Part shown: piece after piece, positions 59,463-63,898 of the stretch
How the letters are laid out: each line of letters starts with the position of its first letter
Position numbering within the stretch: position 1 is the stretch's first letter
DNA from: an uncultured Candidatus Melainabacteria bacterium
Lineage (GTDB): Bacteria; Cyanobacteriota; Vampirovibrionia; Gastranaerophilales; Gastranaerophilaceae
DNA: 63,898 bases
Direction of reading: 5' to 3'
Assembly (NCBI GenBank): GCA_934717855.1
Contig: CAKUZI010000011.1
Span: 1-63,898, forward strand
Made by a program: the position numbers and the translations under genes
Notes under the pieces: generated by a model
What the model saw: the letters and a program-made list of their open reading frames with translations, nothing else
Database searches by the model: none
What the model was told of the DNA's origin: nothing

Positions 59463-59490
59463 ATATCGGCTATATTTATTGAAAACTTTA
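59463..59490 (-). promoter_or_regulatory. Sigma-28 (FliA)-like promoter
   Basis: Minus strand: TAAAGTTT (59490-59483), 12 bases, GCCGATAT (59470-59463). The flagellar consensus is TAAAGTTT-N11-GCCGATAA, so both boxes match with one substitution and one extra spacer base. Confidence 0.45.
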
Positions 59491-59535
59491 ATAATTTAAT
59501 TGTTTTGTTACAAAATATTAATAAATTAAATTTAC

Positions 59536-60561
59536 CTACAGTTTTTTTAAAGCGTGTTTTAGATGTTCTAATTTTCTCTCATCAGTACCAATGCCACACA
59601 ATAGCATTGTTGAAATTTCATTTGTTTTTTCGTCTTCAATATCAAAATCTTCATAAAGTTTTTCTGAAAGCTCAAATCCAGTCAAGCCATCTTTTTTGAT
59701 TAAAATCTTTGTAACATCATCTCCACCAAATTTAACATTTGTAATAGATTTTCTTAATTCTTGAATATTTTTAATTAAGTTCTCAAGTTTTTTGCGTCCT
59801 TTTGTAGAATTTAAGAAATTTATATTTGCCTCTATTGATGCGAGTAACGGATAAGACGGTGAAGTTGTGTTAATCATAGAAAGTGCTTTAGTAGCGTCTA
59901 AATTGCAATTTACATGTAAAAGAGCTGTAGGGTTTAGGCCTCCGGCTGTTTTGTGAAGAGATTGAATTGTGAAATCAGCAATATTTACTGCACTTTGAGG
60001 TAATTTGTCTGAAAATGGATATAATGCACCATGAGCTTCATCCACAATTAAATATGCTCCATTTTTCTCACAAACTCTTTTTAGTTCCTTAATATCTGAA
60101 ATAATTCCTTCATAACTTGGAGATGTAACAATTACAGCCTTAACACCTTTAATATTAATCAAATCTGCTGTTATTTTGTCAGGAATTCCCCATTCTTTAT
60201 TAAGAGGTAAATCATAAAACACAGGTTCACAACCTGCTAATTTTACAGCATTTAAGTGGCATGGATGAGAGTTTCTCCATAATAAAACTTTGTCATTTTT
60301 TTTTGTGCAAGTTAGTACAGAGGCAACTATGCCGCTTGTAGAGCCGTTCGTTAAAAAATAAGTATGATTAGTCTTGTAAATTCTTGTTGCTCGTTCTTGG
60401 GCTAGAGAAAGTGCTGTTTGAGGATCTTGCACTTCTGTTTCGGAAATATCATATTTATAAAAATTTCTAAATTTGTTAAATATGAAAAATCTCTGCCCGT
60501 GAGATGGGGTTGTAAATAGATATTTCCTGTTTTGTTTTCTTAATAATTTAATAAGGCTCAT
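59536..60561 (-). CDS. Short Orn/Lys/Arg decarboxylase-family PLP enzyme
   Basis: 341 aa of fold type I. It begins with TTPSHGQRF (the substrate/PLP loop of this family), NGSTSGIVASVLT, IVDEAHGALYPFSD (PLP-binding Asp) and SLHKTAGGLNPTALLH with the Schiff-base Lys. Full-length cyanobacterial and Bacillus SpeA-type enzymes are ~480 aa, so the C-terminal domain is shortened. It may be a decarboxylase of altered substrate. I chose the ATG at 60561, which has AGGA eight bases upstream; a GTG start at 60585 is possible. It follows the PilZ gene. Confidence 0.82.
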   Translation of the reverse strand: MSLIKLLRKQNRKYLFTTPSHGQRFFIFNKFRNFYKYDISETEVQDPQTALSLAQERATRIYKTNHTYFLTNGSTSGIVASVLTCTKKNDKVLLWRNSHPCHLNAVKLAGCEPVFYDLPLNKEWGIPDKITADLINIKGVKAVIVTSPSYEGIISDIKELKRVCEKNGAYLIVDEAHGALYPFSDKLPQSAVNIADFTIQSLHKTAGGLNPTALLHVNCNLDATKALSMINTTSPSYPLLASIEANINFLNSTKGRKKLENLIKNIQELRKSITNVKFGGDDVTKILIKKDGLTGFELSEKLYEDFDIEDEKTNEISTMLLCGIGTDERKLEHLKHALKKL

Positions 60562-60650
60562 GAGTAATTCCTGATTGGTCGCCACATTCCTAAGTCGTAA
60601 ATTTGATAAGTTGCACCAATTTCTGTTTGGCGGATGGAACGGCTACGTTC

Positions 60651-61241
60651 CTATTTGTTTTTAATTTCGATACTTCTTTTTGTACAGAATTGAATTAATG
60701 TCATTTTGTCAATACTATTATGGAAATCAAATCTTCCTGAAATTGTATAACCACCATTTTCGTTTTTTTCAATTCTTATTGGGCTAAATTTACATTCAAT
60801 TGATTGTTTTTCTGACAATGGTAAAGTCACTGAATATTCAGCTTCAATGTTAATATTGTCGTTGGTTTTGAATTTCATACCACCCGCAGAAATATCAAGT
60901 GTTGTAATTTGTTTAGTTTCTTCTCCACAATGTAAATCAAGCTCATAAACAAACTTTATACGAGTATATTGACGTCTTTGCAAAAATCTATGTTTCGCAG
61001 GAGTTGCTATTTTTACACGATTTCCGTCAATTGTCTCAGGATAAGAATCGAAATAAAGTGTACCGTGATTTGTTTGAGTATAAAATTCACAGTAATTATG
61101 GCGTAACATGCCTTTTGGCTCATATTCTAATTCAACCGTAAAATATTTTGGCTCTACATCAACAATCACACCTTTATTTGCACATTTAAAATCAGATGGT
61201 ACAACAGTGATTTTTCTATCTTTTTCAATTAATTCTCTCAT
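60651..61241 (-). CDS. PilZ-domain (c-di-GMP receptor) protein
   Basis: 196 aa. The N-terminal ~85 residues are a YcgR-like beta domain. The PilZ domain starts with RFLQRRQYTRIKF (RxxxR motif, near residue 85) and continues with TLDISAGGMKF (the DxSxxG motif), both needed for cyclic di-GMP binding. The YcgR-like layout suggests control of motility or surface behaviour. GAGAGG is correctly spaced before the ATG at 61241, and a TATAAT promoter lies just upstream. Confidence 0.88.
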   Translation of the reverse strand: MRELIEKDRKITVVPSDFKCANKGVIVDVEPKYFTVELEYEPKGMLRHNYCEFYTQTNHGTLYFDSYPETIDGNRVKIATPAKHRFLQRRQYTRIKFVYELDLHCGEETKQITTLDISAGGMKFKTNDNINIEAEYSVTLPLSEKQSIECKFSPIRIEKNENGGYTISGRFDFHNSIDKMTLIQFCTKRSIEIKNK

Positions 61242-61308
61242 AATAATCCTCTCATTGATTGGATTATACAACATATTTATTATTTTGTCGAGTTGTTAAG
61301 AAAAGAAA

Positions 61309-61332
61309 AGCTCCTCTATTTACTGAGGAGCT
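61309..61332 (-). terminator. Second minus-strand terminator downstream of secY
   Basis: Stem AGCTCCTC / GAGGAGCT with an 8-base loop, followed on the minus strand by TTTTCTTTTC. Confidence 0.8.
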
Positions 61333-61430
61333 AAAATACTGAGCAATCAGAAGAGTTGAGGATTTACATTTATATAGTACAAAAATTTTTAACCTAATTC
61401 ATTCAACAAATTAATTAAAAATTTAGATAA

Positions 61431-61465
61431 AAAAATAGCCCCTAAGTACTATAGGGACTATTTTT
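61431..61465 (-). terminator. Terminator of the secY transcript
   Basis: A two-part stem, AAAAATAG / CTATTTTT plus CCCTA / TAGGG with one mismatch, followed on the minus strand by T-rich sequence. Confidence 0.78.
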
Positions 61466-61584
61466 AGTTATCTTATCGATTTCTTAAAAGATATACCAAC
61501 ACCAGATGGGTTGGGCAAGCGGCTTTTCGAACCAACAATTTGAAAGTTACACTAACAATCTAATTGACGGGGCAAGCGTCACGC

Positions 61585-62922
61585 TTATTCTTTTAAGAAT
61601 GATTCATAGTTTCTTGCCAACAGGTGAGTTCTAACCTGATTAATCAAGTCAAGAGCTACACCAACCATGATGATTAATGACGTTGCGCCGATGCCTTGTA
61701 TAGTTTTGATGTTTGTAACATAACTAGCAAGGGATGGAACAAGAGCAATAACACCAAGTCCTAAAGCTCCGATAAATGTTGTTTTTGTTAAGATTTTATC
61801 TAAAGCTTCAGCAGTTGGTCTTCCAGGTTTTACACCAGGAATAGATGAACCATATTTTTTCAAGTTGTCTGCAATATCTTTTGGTTGCATATTCGGCATG
61901 ATTGACGCGTAGAAGAATGTTAACGCGAAAATCAATAAGAAATATAAGACATAATATGGAATTCCCTCAGGGCTTAAAACTTGAGTTAAGTGGATTACCA
62001 TAGTTTTTACTGCCTCATTCTTGAAATTTGCTTGTCCTACCAAACTTAAAATAGTTGATGGGAATAACAAAATTGCAATCGCAAAGATAATTGGCATTAC
62101 ACCACCTGGGTTAAGTTTGAATGGAATAAATGAATTCATTCCGCCATAAACCTTGTTGCCAACTTGTCTTTTAGGATTAACAATAATAACTTTTCTAACA
62201 GCTTCTTGCATAATTACAATGAAAACCATTGCTGCAAAGAAAATTAAAAGTAATACTGCTAAGCCCATTTGCATCATAGAGTTGTTTGCAACAACCTGAG
62301 CTGTTCTTGATGCGTAAATCGGAATGCCGGAAATAATACCGATAAAGATGATTAGAGAACCACCATTTCCGATACCTTTTTCAGTCATTAGTTCTGAAAT
62401 CCACATTACAAGAACTGAACCAGCTGTTAATACTACAATTGAACTAATAAAGAACATTATCGGATTAACATTTGGTAATACAGCTCCCGGTAGATGATGT
62501 AAATATAACATGAAGATTAAAGATTGGAACACAGCTAACACAACAGTGAAAACTCTTGTGTACTGTGATAATTTTCTTCTTCCTGCTTCACCCTCTTCTT
62601 TCTGTAATTTTTCCAAAGATGGAATTACTACAGAAACAAGCTGGATAATAATTGATGAAGTGATGTAAGGTCCGATACCTAATGCAAATATTGAAACCTT
62701 ACCCAACGCACCGCCTGAAAACAAATCAAGAAATCCAATAATATTGTTCCCTTGAGCGATGTTTGAGAAAATTTGGTTATTAATGCCAAATAAAGGCATT
62801 TGAACACCAAATCTAAATGCAGCAATCATCAAGAGTGTGAAAAGAATTTTCTGTTTCAATCCTGACGCATTCCACATTGACATCAAATCATCAGTTGTAG
62901 GCATTTTCATTTGTGGTGCCAT
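61585..62922 (-). CDS. secY: Preprotein translocase subunit SecY
   Basis: 445 aa with ten membrane helices; the channel of the Sec translocase. Family signatures are visible: GNNIIGFLDLFSGGALGKVS in the plug region, ALGIGPYITSSIIIQL, the cytosolic loop GEAGRRKLSQYTRVF and the C-terminal NLKKYGSSIPGVKPGRPT loop that contacts the ribosome and SecA. Its ATG overlaps the rplO stop by one base (TAATG). It is the last gene of the ribosomal operon here, since terminators follow. Confidence 0.97.
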   Translation of the reverse strand: MAPQMKMPTTDDLMSMWNASGLKQKILFTLLMIAAFRFGVQMPLFGINNQIFSNIAQGNNIIGFLDLFSGGALGKVSIFALGIGPYITSSIIIQLVSVVIPSLEKLQKEEGEAGRRKLSQYTRVFTVVLAVFQSLIFMLYLHHLPGAVLPNVNPIMFFISSIVVLTAGSVLVMWISELMTEKGIGNGGSLIIFIGIISGIPIYASRTAQVVANNSMMQMGLAVLLLIFFAAMVFIVIMQEAVRKVIIVNPKRQVGNKVYGGMNSFIPFKLNPGGVMPIIFAIAILLFPSTILSLVGQANFKNEAVKTMVIHLTQVLSPEGIPYYVLYFLLIFALTFFYASIMPNMQPKDIADNLKKYGSSIPGVKPGRPTAEALDKILTKTTFIGALGLGVIALVPSLASYVTNIKTIQGIGATSLIIMVGVALDLINQVRTHLLARNYESFLKE

Positions 62923-63368
62923 TATACTAACTCAACCTTTCCGCCTGCTTTTTCAATTTTTTCTTTTGCTGATGGTGTTACATAACAAGCTTTTACTGTA
63001 ATAGCGTCTTTTAATTCGCCATTACCCAAAACTCTTAAACCAACACAAGATGGGTGAACTCTGCCAGCTTCTTTAAGAACTTCCAAAGAAACTTCTTTCA
63101 TGCCATATTGAGCAATTCTGCCAACATTGATTTCAGCATATTTTAATTGGTTGATAAGTTTGAAGCCTTTCAATTTTGGCATTTGTCTGTAACCAGGCAT
63201 TTGACCACCTTCAAAACCTCTTTTAGCAGAGTTTCCAGAACGTTGTCCTTCACCGTTATTACCACGACAAGATGTTTTACCGTGTCCAGAAGAACGTCCT
63301 CTACCAACTCTTTTTGATTTATGTGTTGCACCTTCTGCAGGTCTCAAATCTTCTAATGTAATTGTCAT
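62922..63368 (-). CDS. rplO: 50S ribosomal protein L15
   Basis: 148 aa. The basic Gly-rich N terminus (KRVGRGRSSGHGKTSCRGNN, then GQRSG) and GGQMPGYRQMPKLKGF are diagnostic of L15, which binds 23S rRNA early in 50S assembly. The C-terminal domain (ITVKACYVTPSAKEKIEKAG) is complete. The order rpmD, rplO, secY is the standard spc-operon order. Coupling to secY is by a one-base overlap; the spacer to rpmD is unusually long at 195 bases. Confidence 0.97.
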   Translation of the reverse strand: MTITLEDLRPAEGATHKSKRVGRGRSSGHGKTSCRGNNGEGQRSGNSAKRGFEGGQMPGYRQMPKLKGFKLINQLKYAEINVGRIAQYGMKEVSLEVLKEAGRVHPSCVGLRVLGNGELKDAITVKACYVTPSAKEKIEKAGGKVELV

Positions 63369-63453
63369 TTTTTTATTTTCCTTTCAATTTAATTCGGCTT
63401 AAAGCCACTTACTCGCTTTCGCTATCACGGCAAATGCCGTTATACGCAATTTG

Positions 63454-63560
63454 GTGAAAAGTGAGACGTGAAATGTGAAAAGACCATTTAGCTTACTTCG
63501 TTCGGAAACAACTTTTGTGCGATAGCACGAGTTTCGGACTTTTCATTTCTCACCTTTCAC
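63454..63560. repeat. Imperfect inverted repeat in the rpmD-rplO spacer
   Basis: The left arm GTGAAAAGTGAGA and AAATGTGAAAAG (63454-63482) is complementary to the right arm CTTTTCATTTCTCACC and TTTCAC (63539-63560). The centre holds smaller hairpins, including GTGC-GATA-GCAC. It looks like a small mobile or REP-type intergenic element and is inside a normally compact ribosomal operon. Confidence 0.6.
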
Positions 63561-63563
63561 TTA

Positions 63564-63755
63564 CTAGTCAACAATTTGAACTAGGTGAGGAACTTTGTTA
63601 ACCATACCTAAAATTGTTGCACTGTTGTAGTGTTCAACTACTTGGTTTTGTTTTTTTAGACCTAAACCTGCAACAACCTTACGTTGAGCTTCTGAAGCTC
63701 CAATAAGGCTTTTTACAAGTTTGATTTTTATTTGTTTTAATTCAGTTTTTGCCAT
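63564..63755 (-). CDS. rpmD: 50S ribosomal protein L30
   Basis: 63 aa, the usual length of bacterial L30. KIKLVKSLIGASEAQRKVVA then GLGLKKQNQVV matches the L30 core, and the remainder (MVNKVPHLVQIVD) is the family end. It contributes to the 50S subunit. It lies in the expected place between rpsE (not in the window) and rplO. The start at 63755 has an AAAGGAC site before it. Confidence 0.95.
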   Translation of the reverse strand: MAKTELKQIKIKLVKSLIGASEAQRKVVAGLGLKKQNQVVEHYNSATILGMVNKVPHLVQIVD

Positions 63756-63898
63756 TTTATTTTGTCCTTTACTGTTTTTTTATTCTCTAAAAGTCGATAA
63801 GATATTAAGTCGATAGGACGTTAAGTTCATTACGTGCTTCGCACAAATAAATCTTATCTGTCAATTTTTATTAATCAATTACCTAATAGATTAATTTA
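63756..63898. other. Region upstream of rpmD to the window edge
   Basis: 143 bases without a recognisable gene. It contains a direct repeat, AAGTCGATA, twice at 16-base spacing and a GTGC-TTC-GCAC hairpin. rpsE would be expected next, but its end cannot be identified here. Confidence 0.5.

Larger units (their letters stand above)
61242..61584. other. Intergenic region between the PilZ gene and secY
   Basis: 343 bases with no convincing reading frame. It holds the PilZ promoter (TATAAT at about 61261-61266 on the minus strand), two minus-strand terminators (61309-61332 and 61431-61465), and a short stretch between them that could encode a small RNA. Next to secY is a small hairpin, AAGCG / CGCTT. 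Confidence 0.6.

Overview
The window is chromosomal DNA from a low-GC bacterium and most resembles a non-photosynthetic gut relative of the cyanobacteria (Gastranaerophilales / Melainabacteria). That placement is an inference. It rests on the prepilin signature FTLAEVLITLGIIGVV, an SLH-domain envelope protein together with a CsaB-type pyruvyl transferase, a Ski2-like helicase, a Tic20-like membrane protein, a CHASE2 cyclase, and many lineage-specific Gly/Asn/Gln-rich proteins. I see no phage, insertion sequence, CRISPR array or rRNA.

Layout. 1-16 kb holds housekeeping genes: the start of typA, a DHA2-type efflux pump, glmU, proS, gatD with a GtrA protein, tatD, a PurD-like ATP-grasp protein, a DnaJ-like protein, queE, def-fmt-aroH, a degenerate HerA-like ATPase, and nadD-yqeK. 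16-20.5 kb holds lineage-specific proteins and a type IV pilin-like protein whose leader contains a run of eight G. 20.5-32.5 kb holds a probable 6S RNA, pyk, SLH and Cys-rich secreted proteins, a PHP phosphoesterase, a sigma-70 factor, a HEXXH protein, recN, a TMEM43 protein and serS. 33-41.8 kb holds a Ski2-like helicase, an M23 peptidase, a NAGPA-domain protein, TPR and Tic20-like proteins, rsfS and rpiB. 41.9-45.5 kb is a cluster of three related CNCN-motif proteins. 45.5-52.5 kb holds recG, a CHASE2 adenylate cyclase, and eda-kdgK-csaB. 52.5-61.3 kb holds an EF-hand protein, a tRNA-Leu array preceded by two tRNA-like structured RNAs, a patatin, a polytopic membrane protein, a HEAT protein, a 687-aa filament-like protein, a short PLP decarboxylase and a PilZ protein. 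The right edge is the end of a ribosomal protein operon (rpmD, rplO, secY).

Three patterns stand out. (1) A bipartite element, G(C/A)AAT-N18-TTTATAT or a close variant, lies upstream of at least seven otherwise unconnected lineage-specific genes with an exact 18-nt spacing. This suggests one co-regulated set of proteins. (2) Upstream of tRNA-Leu(UAA), on the same strand and apparently in one transcript, are two ~87-nt tandem elements. They share a 7-bp acceptor-like stem and a 15-bp hairpin, with compensatory base changes between the copies. This looks like an undescribed tRNA-like RNA. (3) Many genes have a -10 box exactly six bases before the ATG and no ribosome binding site, so leaderless mRNAs appear common.

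All calls come from reading the sequence. No database or folding program was run.
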